The position numbers and the translations under genes are program-made. DNA of 33,094 bases from Deltaproteobacteria bacterium (lineage in GTDB: Bacteria > Myxococcota_A > UBA9160 > SZUA-336). Shown here piece by piece: positions 8,541-19,551 of the stretch. The stretch spans positions 1 to 33,094 of the forward strand of contig JAFDDB010000024.1 of assembly GCA_019311115.1 (NCBI GenBank), given 5' to 3'. Every line of letters begins with the position of its first letter. Position 1 is the first letter of the stretch. The notes under the pieces are model-generated. The model was given only the letters and a program-made list of their open reading frames with translations, was not told the DNA's origin and made no database searches.

Positions 8541-10227
8541 GATGACCGGTGGCTCGAAGCGAGGGGTACAGTCAGCAGTGAGCGGTTTCCGCGGGGTGAT
8601 CTCAGGAGCGGTTTGTTTCGTCCTTCTCGTCTCGCCTCCCATGGCGCAGGCCGACCAGCCGGCGGCGGGCGGATCCGGAGGCGCAGCGACCACGCCGGTG
8701 CCGGCGCCGCCCGGCATCCAGCCCGAGCCGGCCCAGCCCCAGGGCGACCTGCTGACCCTCAAGGAGGCCCTGCGCTTCGCGCTCCAGAACAACCTGGACA
8801 TCGAGCTGGCGCGGTACCAGCCGGCGATCTCCGAAGAGGTGCTGCGCGGCGCCGAGGGGATCTTCGACCCGCTGCTCTTCGCGGACTACGACTACAGCCA
8901 CGACGAGACTCCGATCGCGAGCGCCATCGTCGATGGCGTCTCTGCATCCGGCGGCGGCACCGCGAGATCGACGATCAACACCGACACCGGCCGCTGGGAC
9001 GCGGGCCTGAGCGGTGTCACGTCGCTCGGCCTCGAGTACTCGTCGCAGTACGAGTTCTCGCGCAACCGCTCCGACTCGCCCTTCGCGAACGTAGACCCCG
9101 AGTACAACGCACAGTGGGTCACGCTGGTGACGCTGCCCCTGCTGAGGGACCTCGTCACCAACGACGCCAGCATCCTGGTGGCCCGCAGCTCGATCGCGCG
9201 CGACCGCTCGTACGACGACTTCCAGGCGGACCTGACCGACCTGCTGGTCGAAACCGAGAGGCGCTACTGGGGCCTCGCGGCGGCCCGCGCCAATACGCGC
9301 GTCGCCACCAAGAGCCTGGAGACGGCGTCCGAGCTGCTCGAACAGACGCGCGTGCAGTACGAGGTGGGCGTCGTCTCGCGAGTCGAGGTGGTGCAGTCCG
9401 AGGCCGGAGTCGCGCAGCGCGAGTTCGAGCTGATCGTGGCCGAGAACGCCGAGGGCGCTGCCCACGACCAGCTCCTGAACGCCGTCTTCGCGCCCGGCGA
9501 GCGCGTCTTCGAGGAGCGGACGGTCATCACCGAGAAGGCCGTCTTCGTGGACTACGAGGTGGAGGTCGGCGTCGCGACCGCCAAGGCGCTCGAACTGCGG
9601 CCGGAGCTGGCGTCCGCCCGCAGCCTGGTGGACGACGCCCGGCTCCAGCTCGACCTGGCGGAGAACCAGGTCCTTCCAACGCTCGACCTGGTCGGGCGCT
9701 ACCAGTTCGACGGGCTCTCGGGGCGGTCCGACGATCCCAACACGATCATTCCCAACAACCGTAAAGAGTCGTACGACAAGTTCTTCAGGAACGACGGCAA
9801 CCGCAGCTACACGATCGGCGCACAGTTCTCGATCCCCATCGGCAATCAGGTGGCGAGGGCCGCCGAGACCGAGGCCGAGATCGGGTTCCGCCGCGCCAAG
9901 ACGAGCCTGCGCCGCGAGGAGCAGAAGGTGCTCCTGGAGGTGCGCAAGGCGGTACGCGACCTCGCCAGCTCGATCGAGGGCATCCAGGCGGCGGAGCGCA
10001 ACCGGGTGGCACAGTCCGAGACGCTCGACGCCGAGCAGGAGCGCCTGAGGCTCGGCGACTCGACGCCGTTCCAGGTGTTGCAGCACGAGGAGGATCTGGC
10101 GCAGGCCGAGCGCCAGCTGATCCGCTCGCTCCAGGTACACCGCGACGCGATCGCGGACCTCGACCGGGCGCAGGGGACGCTCTTGGACCGCCTGAACATC
10201 TCGGTCCGCGACCAGCTCACACGCTGA
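8530..10227 (+). CDS. TolC-family outer-membrane efflux channel protein
   Basis: This 565-residue protein matches the outer-membrane efflux protein family, trimeric channels that carry substrates across periplasm and outer membrane for tripartite pumps or type I secretion. A hydrophobic signal segment (VISGAVCFVLLVSPPMAQA) is followed by a Gly/Pro-rich linker of about 35 residues. The first repeat begins LTLKEALRFALQNNLDIELA. Long Ala/Glu/Arg-rich coiled helices follow (LVETERRYWGLAAARAN, SRVEVVQSEAGVAQREFEL), and the second repeat ends near DLDRAQGTLLDRLNI. The start is uncertain: ATGs at 8530 and 8542 and a GTG at 8578 are in frame, and all retain the signal peptide. No adaptor or inner-membrane pump gene adjoins it, so its partners lie elsewhere. 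Confidence 0.9.
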   Translation: MRAGMTGGSKRGVQSAVSGFRGVISGAVCFVLLVSPPMAQADQPAAGGSGGAATTPVPAPPGIQPEPAQPQGDLLTLKEALRFALQNNLDIELARYQPAISEEVLRGAEGIFDPLLFADYDYSHDETPIASAIVDGVSASGGGTARSTINTDTGRWDAGLSGVTSLGLEYSSQYEFSRNRSDSPFANVDPEYNAQWVTLVTLPLLRDLVTNDASILVARSSIARDRSYDDFQADLTDLLVETERRYWGLAAARANTRVATKSLETASELLEQTRVQYEVGVVSRVEVVQSEAGVAQREFELIVAENAEGAAHDQLLNAVFAPGERVFEERTVITEKAVFVDYEVEVGVATAKALELRPELASARSLVDDARLQLDLAENQVLPTLDLVGRYQFDGLSGRSDDPNTIIPNNRKESYDKFFRNDGNRSYTIGAQFSIPIGNQVARAAETEAEIGFRRAKTSLRREEQKVLLEVRKAVRDLASSIEGIQAAERNRVAQSETLDAEQERLRLGDSTPFQVLQHEEDLAQAERQLIRSLQVHRDAIADLDRAQGTLLDRLNISVRDQLTR

Positions 10228-10372
10228 GGCGCTCCGGGGGAAAGACGCCGCGGTCCGGCCAGGGCGTGGCGTTTCCACTACGTCCTGGCGAGCGCGTGCG
10301 CGTCTGCCCCGTAGTGTGATATCCCTCACGGAGTTGCCGGTCTATGAGCCGAACTGTGGTGGGGAGCATGAA

Positions 10373-10921
10373 ATGAACCTGTTCAAGGGCAAGCGCGGTC
10401 AGACGGAGTCGAGCGAATCGTCTTCCGTCGCACCGACGACGCCGTACCCGACGCGCGCGAGCGCCGGTGGAAGCGGCGTCGCGCGCAAGAAGATGGGGGA
10501 GAGAGAGATTCCAATGGCCAACATCGGCAAGTCCATCAGCATCAAGGGTGACGTCACCGGCGACGAGGACACCGTCATCGAGGGCCGCGTGGAAGGTCGC
10601 GTGGAGCTCAAGAACCACCACCTGACCGTCGGACCGAACGGCGACGTGAGGGGCGAGATCAACGCCAAGCAGTGCACCATCGTGGGCAAGGTCCAGGGCA
10701 ACGTGACCGCCACGGAGCGCATCGAGGTGTCCGAGTCCGGACGCATCGACGGCGACCTGTCGAGCCCCCGCTTGCTGGTGCAGGAAGGCGCGCAGGTGAA
10801 CGGCACGATCGTCATGACGCAGGGCGCGGCGACGCAGCAGCCCCAGCCCAAGGCGCAGGCCACGGCCAAGAAGGCCGAGCCGTCCAAGCCCCGAATCGCC
10901 CCGCAGCAGCAGGCGCTCTAG
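10373..10921 (+). CDS. Bactofilin
   Basis: Bactofilins are small cytoskeletal proteins that polymerise without nucleotide through a right-handed beta-helix and scaffold cell-wall or polar proteins. The 182-residue product has a disordered N-terminus (MNLFKGKRGQTESSESSS). The core runs from about residue 50 (IGKSISIKGDVTGDEDTVI), with the repeating pattern of short hydrophobic beta rungs and Gly turns (IEGRVEGRVEL, VRGEINAKQCTIVGKVQGNV, GRIDGDL). A Gln/Ala/Lys-rich tail follows. The ATG at 10373 has GGGGAG six bases upstream. It is downstream of the TolC-like gene on the same strand, 145 bases away, and convergent with secF. Confidence 0.93.
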   Translation: MNLFKGKRGQTESSESSSVAPTTPYPTRASAGGSGVARKKMGEREIPMANIGKSISIKGDVTGDEDTVIEGRVEGRVELKNHHLTVGPNGDVRGEINAKQCTIVGKVQGNVTATERIEVSESGRIDGDLSSPRLLVQEGAQVNGTIVMTQGAATQQPQPKAQATAKKAEPSKPRIAPQQQAL

Positions 10922-10939
10922 GGCCGGACGAGAGGAACT

Positions 10940-11908
10940 TCAGGCGCGGGCGCGAGCCTTGGAGGCGCGCGTCTCGCCTGCGGATCCGCCGGGGCCGCCG
11001 AAGCGGCGCTCCAACACCACGAGCAGCGAGCTCGCCACGTAGATCGTCGAGTAGGTTCCGACCGTCACGCCGATCAGCATCGCGAGCGCGAAGTCGTGGA
11101 TTACCGGCCCCCCCAGCACGAACAGCGCCATGACCACGAGCAGCGTCGTCAGCGACGTGAGCAGCGTGCGTGAGAGCGTCTGGTTGATGCTCTGGTTGAC
11201 CACGTCCTCGAGGTGGGTCGTGCCGCGGAGCTCCAGGTTCTCGCGGATCCGGTCGTAGATCACGATGGTGTCGTTGAGCGAGTAGCCGATCACGACCAGC
11301 AGGGCCGCCAGGACCTGCAGGTTGAACTCCAAGCCGAGAGCGACGAACACGCCGGCGGTGATCAGCACGTCGTGGACGAGCGCGGCGACGGCTCCCGGCG
11401 CGTAGCGCAGGTCGAAGCGGAACCAGACGTAGAGCAGGATCATGCCCCAGGACAGCAGCACGGCGTAGAAGCCCCGCGCCCGCAGCTCCTGGCCGACTCT
11501 CGCGCCGATCGACTCGATGCGCTGGTCGTCCACCGGCGCGCCCAGCGCCTTGGCCAGGCCGTCCAGGATCTTGACCGGCATCTCCGCGCCGGCCTCCTCT
11601 TGCGACGTGGGCAGGCTGATCAGGAACGAGCGGTCTTCCGCTGGGCCAAAGCGCACGATGACCGCGTCGGCCGCGCCCGGAACGTCGATCGCCGCGACCG
11701 CGCTGCGGATGCGCGCCTCGTCCACGGGCCCGGCCTCTTCGGGCACTGCGACCTGGAGAACGGTGCCGCCCTTGAAGTCGATGCCCAGGTTGAAGCCGCG
11801 CACGGCCATCAGCAGGACGGCCAGCGCGACGACGCCCAACGACACGAAGCCGAGGACACGCGCCTGCTTCATGAAGTCGATCTTGGTATCGGGCCGGATC
11901 AGCTCCAT
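10940..11908 (-). CDS. secF: Protein translocase subunit SecF
   Basis: SecF works with SecD as the proton-driven factor that pulls translocating proteins out on the periplasmic side. The 322-residue product has an N-terminal membrane helix (VLGFVSLGVVALAVLLMAV), the D-motif GIDFKGGTVLQV, and a small periplasmic domain. Five C-terminal helices follow, with the conserved segments FDLRYAPGAVAALVHDV, VIGYSLNDTIVIYDRIREN and SINQTLSRTLLTSLTTLL. A basic tail ends the protein. Its start overlaps the secD stop by one base (TGATG). Confidence 0.96.
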   Translation of the reverse strand: MELIRPDTKIDFMKQARVLGFVSLGVVALAVLLMAVRGFNLGIDFKGGTVLQVAVPEEAGPVDEARIRSAVAAIDVPGAADAVIVRFGPAEDRSFLISLPTSQEEAGAEMPVKILDGLAKALGAPVDDQRIESIGARVGQELRARGFYAVLLSWGMILLYVWFRFDLRYAPGAVAALVHDVLITAGVFVALGLEFNLQVLAALLVVIGYSLNDTIVIYDRIRENLELRGTTHLEDVVNQSINQTLSRTLLTSLTTLLVVMALFVLGGPVIHDFALAMLIGVTVGTYSTIYVASSLLVVLERRFGGPGGSAGETRASKARARA

Positions 11909-13473
11909 CAGATCCGAAGCCTCTCACCGCCGCGCGCCAGCGTCAGTTCGAGGAGCGCGCGCGTCACGATGAGCGCGCAGAACACGCTCGAGAAGATGCC
12001 GATGGCGAGCGTCACGCCGAAGCCCTGCACCGGTCCGCGTCCGAAGTACAGCAGCACGACCGCCGCGATGATCGTGGTGATGTTCGCGTCCAGGATCGTG
12101 AGCCTCGAGCGGTTGAACCCGGCCTGCACGGCGTTGCGGACGGTCTTGCCACTGCGTCTCTCCTCGCGGATGCGTTCGAAGATGATCACGTTCGCGTCGA
12201 CCGCCATGCCGATGGTGAGCACCAGACCCGCGATTCCCGGCAGCGTGAGCGTCGCGCTGAAGGCGCTCATCAGCCCGACGATCAGGATGATGTTGAGCGC
12301 CAGCGCCACGTTCGCGATCAGGCCCGACGTGCTGTAGTAGACGACCATGAACACGACCACGGCCGCGCCGCCGATCAGGATCGAGTTCAGCCCCTGCCGG
12401 ATCGAGTCGGCGCCGAGCGACGGGCCGACGCTGCGCTCCTCTTCGATCACGAGCGGAATGGGAAGCGCGCCCGAGCGAAGCGCCACGGCCAACTTCGCGG
12501 CCTCTTCCTGCGTGAACGCGCCTTCGATGATGCCCTCGCGGCCGATGCGCGAGTTGATGCGCGGCGCGGTGATCACCTCGCCGTCCACGATCGCCGCCAG
12601 GTTGCTTCCCACGTTGTCGCCGGTGAACTTCCGGAAGATCTTGGTGCCCTCTCCGTTCCAGCGGAACTGCACGATCGGCCGGTTGCGCCGGTCGAAGCCG
12701 AGCCGCGCGTCCTCGAGCATGGCGCCGGTCAGCGCCGGCGTCGTCGGCACCAGGTAGGCGGCCGTGACCGCGCCGTCGCTGCCGTGCGAGACGGCGACCT
12801 CGGTGTCGCCGGGCAGGCCCGCCGCGTACTGTGCCTCGAGCAGTTCCCGGTTCGGCGCCGACGCCAGCACCAGCTTGAACTCCAGGAACGTCGTCTCCGA
12901 GATGATGCTACGCGCAGTCTCCGGATCGATATCGCCGGCCATCTGCACGAGCACGCGGCCCTCGCCCTGCGGGGCGATGATCGGCTCGCGCACGCCGAGC
13001 TGGTCGATACGGTTGTTCAGCACCTCGAGCGACTGCCGGACGCCGCGCTCGAGCACGTAGGTGTTCCAGTCGTCGGTCAGCGTGAGCTCGAGCCCGCCGC
13101 CCTCCCGATCGGCGACGGCCAGCGTGGTGTAGCGGTCCTCGAGCAGCGCCCGGATGGCCGCCGGGTCGCCGCCGTCGATCTCGATGCGGCTCGCCTCGAC
13201 CACGCGCAGCTCGCCGTGGGCGATGTTGCGGGCGTCGAGATCCTCTTCGATCTGCGAGCGGTTGACGTCGAGTTCCTGCCGCATGACCGTCGCGGTGTCG
13301 ACGCGCAGCAGCCAGTGCACACCGCCCTGCAGGTCGAGTCCGAGGGTCAGGCCGGCGTCGGGAATCCACGGATTGTCGAGCCGTTCCTGCTCGGAAAAGA
13401 GGTTCGGATAGGCGGCGTAGATGCCGAATACGGCGATCACCGAGATCCAGATCAGACGGCTGCGCAGGCTCAT
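11908..13473 (-). CDS. secD: Protein translocase subunit SecD
   Basis: At 521 residues this is a normal-length SecD. It has one N-terminal helix (LIWISVIAVFGIYAAYPNLF), the GLDLQGGVHWLLRVD motif, a large periplasmic domain (about residues 70-330) containing LNNRIDQLGVREPIIAPQGE, and five further helices with LTIGMAVDANVIIFERIREE near the C-terminus. The acidic residue in that helix belongs to the proton path. The ATG overlaps the yajC stop by four bases (ATGA), so yajC, secD and secF are coupled. Confidence 0.97.
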   Translation of the reverse strand: MSLRSRLIWISVIAVFGIYAAYPNLFSEQERLDNPWIPDAGLTLGLDLQGGVHWLLRVDTATVMRQELDVNRSQIEEDLDARNIAHGELRVVEASRIEIDGGDPAAIRALLEDRYTTLAVADREGGGLELTLTDDWNTYVLERGVRQSLEVLNNRIDQLGVREPIIAPQGEGRVLVQMAGDIDPETARSIISETTFLEFKLVLASAPNRELLEAQYAAGLPGDTEVAVSHGSDGAVTAAYLVPTTPALTGAMLEDARLGFDRRNRPIVQFRWNGEGTKIFRKFTGDNVGSNLAAIVDGEVITAPRINSRIGREGIIEGAFTQEEAAKLAVALRSGALPIPLVIEEERSVGPSLGADSIRQGLNSILIGGAAVVVFMVVYYSTSGLIANVALALNIILIVGLMSAFSATLTLPGIAGLVLTIGMAVDANVIIFERIREERRSGKTVRNAVQAGFNRSRLTILDANITTIIAAVVLLYFGRGPVQGFGVTLAIGIFSSVFCALIVTRALLELTLARGGERLRI

Positions 13474-13808
13474 GCGATCGTTCCGCCCTCGGGCTTGCTC
13501 GGCTGGAGACCCTTGACCGCGCTCCTCTCCATCTTGACCTTGACCTTCGTCCCGTCGCCGATCTCGACGGTGAGTACGTCGTCGGCGATGCCCGTGATCC
13601 GGCCGTAGATCCCGCCGGTCGTCACGACCGCGTCGCCCTTCGAGAGTTCACCGAGCATCTTGGCTTGCTCTTTCTGCTGCTTGCGTTGCGGGTGGATGAT
13701 GAGCGCGTACATCACGAGGAACAGCGCGCCGAGCACCATGAACGGGCCGAGCGAGCTGCCGGCGTCGGGCGCGGCCTGTGCCAGCAGAATGGGGACTTCG
13801 AGATTCAA
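13470..13808 (-). CDS. yajC: Preprotein translocase subunit YajC
   Basis: YajC is the small membrane partner of SecDF. The product has 112 residues, the family length. A short periplasmic start precedes one membrane helix (FMVLGALFLVMYALIIHP), directly followed by a basic patch (QRKQQKEQAKML). The cytoplasmic beta-rich domain contains KGDAVVTTGGIYGRITGI. The start is a TTG at 13808, supported by AGGAGGG seven bases upstream. That TTG overlaps the stop of the preceding SpoIID-like gene as TTGA. Confidence 0.93.
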   Translation of the reverse strand: MNLEVPILLAQAAPDAGSSLGPFMVLGALFLVMYALIIHPQRKQQKEQAKMLGELSKGDAVVTTGGIYGRITGIADDVLTVEIGDGTKVKVKMERSAVKGLQPSKPEGGTIA

Positions 13809-14713
13809 CGCGATTCCCTCCTGGGAGACGATCCACCGTCGAGACTGCGGAGCGCGGTCCCCGGATAGTAGTGCGCCAGGATCTGGCGGTAGCTCCAGCC
13901 GCGGCGGGCGAACTCGCGGGCGCCCCACTGAGACAGCCCGACGCCATGGCCCGAACCGCTTCCGAAGAAGCGCAGGCTGCCGTTCTCGAGCTGGACGTCG
14001 AAGAGCGTGCTGCGCAGCGCCCGGCCGCCCAGCAGGTCGCGGGCGTCGCGTCCCGAGAGTTCCACGTCGCCCGCCTGCAACAGCGCCACGCGCCCGCTCG
14101 GCGTGCGGCGCACCACCGCGACCGGGCCGTCGTCGGTGTCGAGGCCCGAGGCGCGCACCGCGTCGAAGAAGTCGGCCGGAGCGATCTCGTAGCTCCAGAA
14201 GAAGTCGGGGGCGTCGTCGTCCGGCGACTCGACGCTGCGCAGGTACGGAAGCGCCTCGCTCCAGACCTCCTCCGAGGCGGCCGTCCGTCCGCCCCCGACC
14301 GCGTGGAAGACCGCCAGGATGGGCTGGCCGTGGTGCGACAGGTACTCGCCGCGGGTCGCCTGGACGCCGCGCCGCACCGGGGCCGAGACCGGGGTCGCTC
14401 CGTAACGCTGCGAGATCACGGTGGACTCGACGTCGAAGGGGTCGCGCGCGTGCTGGGCGCGCTCGTGCAGGGCGTAGGTCCGGGCGATCACCGCCTGCGC
14501 CCGCAGCGCGGCCGCGGGCCAGTCGGCGTAGACCTCGCTGGCGACGGCGCTGGCCACGTACTGCTCGAGGGGCACCGAGATCACCCGCCCGGACGGGCCC
14601 GCTCCGGCCACGTCTGCCGAATGGCGGACGCGGACTACGGAGTCGGCCCACGTCGGGGACAGCGGCGCCAGCGCGCACGCTGCCGTTGCGATCGTCAAGC
14701 TCCGCAGGCCCAC
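13805..14713 (-). CDS. SpoIID/LytB-domain peptidoglycan lytic transglycosylase
   Basis: SpoIID-type enzymes cleave glycan strands stripped of stem peptides. The 302-residue product has a signal peptide (VGLRSLTIATAACALAPLSP, cleavage after TWA). The SpoIID domain begins ISVPLEQYVASAVASEV, with the catalytic Glu at about residue 60, and continues ALRAQAVIARTYAL. It ends with the signature GSGSGHGVGLSQWGAREFA and ILAHYYPGT. A GTG at 14713 with GGAGG just upstream is preferred to a TTG at 14728, which would lie only three bases from the predicted transcription start. This is a cell-wall enzyme outside any sporulation context, coupled to yajC by a TTGA overlap, so its export and the export machinery may be co-expressed. 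Confidence 0.9.
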   Translation of the reverse strand: MGLRSLTIATAACALAPLSPTWADSVVRVRHSADVAGAGPSGRVISVPLEQYVASAVASEVYADWPAAALRAQAVIARTYALHERAQHARDPFDVESTVISQRYGATPVSAPVRRGVQATRGEYLSHHGQPILAVFHAVGGGRTAASEEVWSEALPYLRSVESPDDDAPDFFWSYEIAPADFFDAVRASGLDTDDGPVAVVRRTPSGRVALLQAGDVELSGRDARDLLGGRALRSTLFDVQLENGSLRFFGSGSGHGVGLSQWGAREFARRGWSYRQILAHYYPGTALRSLDGGSSPRRESR

Positions 14714-14737
14714 CGCCCCTCCGTCCAATGGCCCGAG

Positions 14738-14766
14738 GATATCGCCCAGAATGGGGAAAACGTCAA
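14738..14766 (-). promoter_or_regulatory. Candidate sigma-70-type promoter for spoIID-like/yajC/secDF
   Basis: The minus strand shows TTGACG (14761-14766), a 17-base spacer and GATATC (14738-14743). The -35 matches five of six consensus bases; the -10 is weak. Transcription would start near 14731, about 18 bases before the GTG at 14713. It lies in the 74-base gap after ahcY and would make the Sec genes a separate unit. Confidence 0.45.
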
Positions 14767-14787
14767 CTAAACGAAAGAGTTAGCGGG

Positions 14788-16233
<1,446 letters not shown>

Positions 16234-16245
16234 GCTCAGCTTCTC

Positions 16246-17409
16246 CTACAGGCCCAGGTGGCGGCGGAGATCGTCGGCCTTGACCGTCTTCTCCCAGGTG
16301 AAATTCGGCTCGTCGCGGCCGAAGTGACCGTGCGCTGCCGTCGGCCGGAAGATCGGCCGACGCAGGTCCAGCGACTCGATGATGCCCTTGGGCGTCAGGT
16401 CGAAGAACTTGCCGATCGCGGCCTCGATCTTCTCGTCGTCCACGTTGCCGGTGCCGAAGGTGTCGACCCGGACCGAAACCGGCTCGGCTATGCCGATGGC
16501 GTACGAAACCTGCACCTCGAGGCGGCTCGCCGCGCCCGCGGCGACCAGGTTCTTGGCGACCCAGCGGCAGGCGTAGGCCGCGGAGCGGTCGACCTTGGAT
16601 GGATCCTTGCCCGAGAAGGCGCCGCCGCCGTGGCGGCCCATGCCGCCGTAGGTGTCCACGATGATCTTGCGTCCGGTCAGGCCGGCGTCGGCCACCGGGC
16701 CCCCGACCACGAAGCGCCCCGTCGGGTTGACGAAGAAGCGCGTGTCGTCGTCCACCAGCTCGTCGGGAATGCAGGGGCGGATCAGCGACTCGCGCACCTG
16801 CTTCACCAGGTCTGCGTGCTGGATGTCGGGCGTGTGCTGCGTCGAGAGCACGATCGCGTCGATGCGCGACGGTCCGCTCTCGCCGTACTCGACGGTGACC
16901 TGCGACTTGGCGTCGGGCTGCAGGAACTCGAGCTCGCCGGTCTCGCGTAGCTCGCGGTGACGCATCATCAGCCGGTGCGCCAGCGTGATCGGCATCGGCA
17001 TGAGCGACTCGGTCTCGTCGCAGGCGTAGCCGAACATCATTCCCTGGTCGCCGGCGCCCTGCTCCTTGTGCAGGCCCTCGCCCTCGCTGACGCCCTGCGA
17101 GATGTCCACCGACTGCTCCTCGAGCGCGACGAGCACGCCGCAGGACTTGCCGTCGAGCCCCGCGCGGGCGTCGTCGTAGCCGATGTCGAGCACGGCCTCG
17201 CGCACGGTCTGCGGGATGTCGATGCTGTGCTTGCTGGTCACCTCGCCGGCGACCACCACGAAGCCGGTCTTGACCAGCGTCTCGCAGGCCACGCGGCTGT
17301 CGGGATCGCCCGTGAGATAGGCGTCCAGGATCGCGTCGGAAACCTGGTCACAGACCTTGTCCGGGTGCCCGTCCGAGACGGATTCCGAGGTAAACAGTCG
17401 TCGCGACAT
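16246..17409 (-). CDS. metK: S-adenosylmethionine synthetase
   Basis: MetK makes S-adenosylmethionine from methionine and ATP. The 387-residue product begins [20 protein letters not shown], with the ATP-binding His in GHPDK. It has the signature [20 protein letters not shown], the methionine-loop region, and the P-loop-like [19 protein letters not shown]. The ATG at 17409 has AAGGAG six bases upstream. It lies 82 bases after ptsI and directly before ahcY. No SAM- or SAH-sensing riboswitch could be recognised in the short leader. Confidence 0.97.
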   Translation of the reverse strand: MSRRLFTSESVSDGHPDKVCDQVSDAILDAYLTGDPDSRVACETLVKTGFVVVAGEVTSKHSIDIPQTVREAVLDIGYDDARAGLDGKSCGVLVALEEQSVDISQGVSEGEGLHKEQGAGDQGMMFGYACDETESLMPMPITLAHRLMMRHRELRETGELEFLQPDAKSQVTVEYGESGPSRIDAIVLSTQHTPDIQHADLVKQVRESLIRPCIPDELVDDDTRFFVNPTGRFVVGGPVADAGLTGRKIIVDTYGGMGRHGGGAFSGKDPSKVDRSAAYACRWVAKNLVAAGAASRLEVQVSYAIGIAEPVSVRVDTFGTGNVDDEKIEAAIGKFFDLTPKGIIESLDLRRPIFRPTAAHGHFGRDEPNFTWEKTVKADDLRRHLGL

Positions 17410-17465
17410 GAAGCTCTCCTTGGGGCGTGAGGCCCGCCTCGTGCCATCCGGGCCCGCCCGTGCGG

Positions 17466-17484
17466 CCGCCGGAGGGGCCGGCGG
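17466..17484 (-). terminator. GC-rich hairpin between ptsI and metK
   Basis: CCGCCGG and CCGGCGG are separated by five bases, giving a perfect 7-bp stem starting eight bases past the ptsI stop. No T-run follows on the minus strand, so it is at best a weak or Rho-assisted terminator. It might instead be an attenuating or mRNA-protecting stem between the PTS genes and metK-ahcY. Confidence 0.35.
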
Positions 17485-17491
17485 GGGCACT

Positions 17492-19279
17492 CTAACCGCT
17501 CGCGCCGATCTGCTCAAACTCCAGGGGAAATCGCCTCGCCATGTGCTGCTCCACATGGTGGCGGATCTCCTCGGCGCCGCCGAGCCTGTAGACGGCCGCA
17601 AGCAGGTCCCGGCCCTCGGCCGCGGTGGAGTCCCGAACGATCTTCTTCAGCAGGGGGATGGAAGAGGCCGCCATCGACAATTCGCCGACGCCGAGCGCCA
17701 TCAGGATCCAGGCGTGGAGCGGGTCTCCCGCCATCTCGCCGCACATGGTCACCGGGATCCCCACCCGGCGGGCGGCCTGACAGGTGCGCTGGATCAGCCG
17801 GAGATTTGCCGGGTGCAGCGGCTCGTACAGGTAGGCCACGTGCTCGTTCGTGCGGTCCACCGCGAGCGTGTACTGCATCAGGTCGTTGGTCCCGATCGAC
17901 AGGAAGTCGGCGTGAGGCGCGATCAGGTCGGAGATGGTGGCTGCCGCCGGCGTCTCGATCATCACGCCGAGCTCGAGGTTGGCCGAGCCCGTGACCCCCT
18001 CTGCGCGGAGCTCTTCGGTCACGCGGTCGAGCTGCTCGCGAGAGAAGATCACCTCGGACAGCGACGAGATCATCGGCACCATGATCTTGAGCCGGCCGTA
18101 CGCGGAGGCGCGGACCAGCGCGCGGAGCTGCGTGCGGAAGATGTCCGGGCGCGCGATCGACATGCGCACCCCGCGCAGGCCGAGCGCCGGATTCGGCTCT
18201 TCGCTGATGTCGAGCCCCGACGGGACCTTTTCGCCGCCCAGGTCGAGCGACCGGATGACCGCGTGGCGCGGCGCGATGGCCTCGAGCACCGCCTTGTACG
18301 CCTCGAACTGCTCGTCTTCGCTCGGCAGGTCCGTGCGGTTCATGAACAAGAACTCGGTGCGGTACAGACCGATGCCTTCGGCCCCGTAGCGCAGCGCGTC
18401 GGGAATCTCGTCGACCTGGTCGACGTTGGCGAGCATGCGGATCAGCACGCCGTCCTTGGTCTCGGCCGGCAGGTCGACGTAGCGCAGCAGCTGCCGCTCG
18501 AACATGGCGCGCTGGTCGCGGCGCCGTTCGTACTCGGCGATGGTGTCGGGCGAGGGGTCGATCAGCACGCGCCCGGCGCTTCCGTCCACGATCAGCACGG
18601 TTCCGTCGGTCAGGTCGCGCGCCAGTCCCGTCCCGACGCCCACGACGGAGGGGATCTCGAGTGAACGCGCGATGATCGTGACGTGCGACGTAGGCGAGCC
18701 GGCCTCGGTCACGAAGCCGGCGATGTGGCCGCGGTGCACCTGCGCCAGCTCCGCGGGCGTCAGGTCGTTCGCCACCACCACCACGCCCGGCGGCGCGTTC
18801 TTGAGTCCCTCGGGCTCGCGTCCCATCAGGGCCTGGAGCACGCGGCGCACCACGAAGCTGATGTCGCTGCTGCGCTCGCGGATGTACGGGTCGGGCATCG
18901 ACTCGAAGAGCGCCTCGAGGCGGCGAAGCTCGCGCTGCAGCGCCCACTCGGCGTTGAGCAGGAGCTCCTGCACGTTGCGCCGCGCGTTCTCGAGCAGCGT
19001 CGGGTCCTCGAGAAAGAGGAACTGCGCGTCGAAGACGTCGCCGAGCAGCCCCGTCTCCTTCATGCCCTCGCGGATCTCATGGAGCCGCGCGCGCGTCTCC
19101 GAGAACGCGGTCTCGAGCCGCTGGATCTCGCCGGGCACCTGGTGGGTCTCGACGTGGTACTCCGGAATCACCAGGCGCTCGCGGCGCAGCACATACGCGG
19201 GACCGATGACGATGCCGCGCGACGCCGCGACGCCGCTGCGCCCGCTGGCGTCGTCGTGAAGAGCCGCGGTTCCGCTCAC
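17492..19279 (-). CDS. ptsI: Phosphoenolpyruvate-protein phosphotransferase (PTS enzyme I)
   Basis: Enzyme I takes phosphate from PEP and passes it to HPr. The 595-residue product has the HPr-binding helical domain at the N-terminus. The phosphorylated His is at residue 199 in [20 protein letters not shown]. The PEP-binding barrel includes [44 protein letters not shown] and the catalytic Cys in MCGEMAGDP. There is no N-terminal GAF domain, so it resembles ordinary enzyme I and not the nitrogen-type PtsP. The GTG at 19279 has GGAG seven bases upstream and overlaps the HPr stop (GTGA). Confidence 0.96.
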   Translation of the reverse strand: MSGTAALHDDASGRSGVAASRGIVIGPAYVLRRERLVIPEYHVETHQVPGEIQRLETAFSETRARLHEIREGMKETGLLGDVFDAQFLFLEDPTLLENARRNVQELLLNAEWALQRELRRLEALFESMPDPYIRERSSDISFVVRRVLQALMGREPEGLKNAPPGVVVVANDLTPAELAQVHRGHIAGFVTEAGSPTSHVTIIARSLEIPSVVGVGTGLARDLTDGTVLIVDGSAGRVLIDPSPDTIAEYERRRDQRAMFERQLLRYVDLPAETKDGVLIRMLANVDQVDEIPDALRYGAEGIGLYRTEFLFMNRTDLPSEDEQFEAYKAVLEAIAPRHAVIRSLDLGGEKVPSGLDISEEPNPALGLRGVRMSIARPDIFRTQLRALVRASAYGRLKIMVPMISSLSEVIFSREQLDRVTEELRAEGVTGSANLELGVMIETPAAATISDLIAPHADFLSIGTNDLMQYTLAVDRTNEHVAYLYEPLHPANLRLIQRTCQAARRVGIPVTMCGEMAGDPLHAWILMALGVGELSMAASSIPLLKKIVRDSTAAEGRDLLAAVYRLGGAEEIRHHVEQHMARRFPLEFEQIGASG

Positions 19280-19551
19280 GACTCTTCTCCGAACCGGTCC
19301 TCGACCAGGCCGACCAGCGCGCGCACGGCGGCGTCGGCGTCCTGGCCGTCGGCCACGATCTGCACGAGCGAGCCCTTGGCCGCGGCCAGCGTGACGATCG
19401 CGATGATGCTCTTGCCGTTCGCGGAGGCCTCTTCGCGCACCAGGGTCACGTCGGCGTCGAACTGGTCGGCGAGCTTCGCGAACGCCGCCGCGGCCCGCAG
19501 GTGCAGCCCCAACTCGTTCGAGATCTCGACGTCGGCCTCGCAGCGGCTCAC
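19276..19551 (-). CDS. ptsH: Phosphocarrier protein HPr
   Basis: HPr carries phosphate from enzyme I to EIIA proteins. The 91-residue product keeps the active His at residue 17 (ELGLHLRAAAAF). The regulatory Ser is at residue 48 (ANGKSIIAIVTLAA), the target of HPr kinase. HLRAA replaces the common HARPA. Both phosphorylation sites are intact and an hprK homologue lies in the same operon, so control of HPr by Ser phosphorylation is plausible. The GTG at 19551 overlaps the stop of the EIIA gene. Confidence 0.94.
   Translation of the reverse strand: MSRCEADVEISNELGLHLRAAAAFAKLADQFDADVTLVREEASANGKSIIAIVTLAAAKGSLVQIVADGQDADAAVRALVGLVEDRFGEES

Noticed and set aside
8602-10329. A 575-codon minus-strand frame opposite the TolC-like gene
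   Set aside because: The plus strand encodes signal peptide and both TolC-type repeats; the opposite frame is a Leu/Arg/Asp-rich shadow.
17410-17491. SAM or SAH riboswitch before metK
   Set aside because: The leader is only 82 bases and holds a simple GC stem; none of the conserved cores of known SAM or SAH riboswitches could be recognised.
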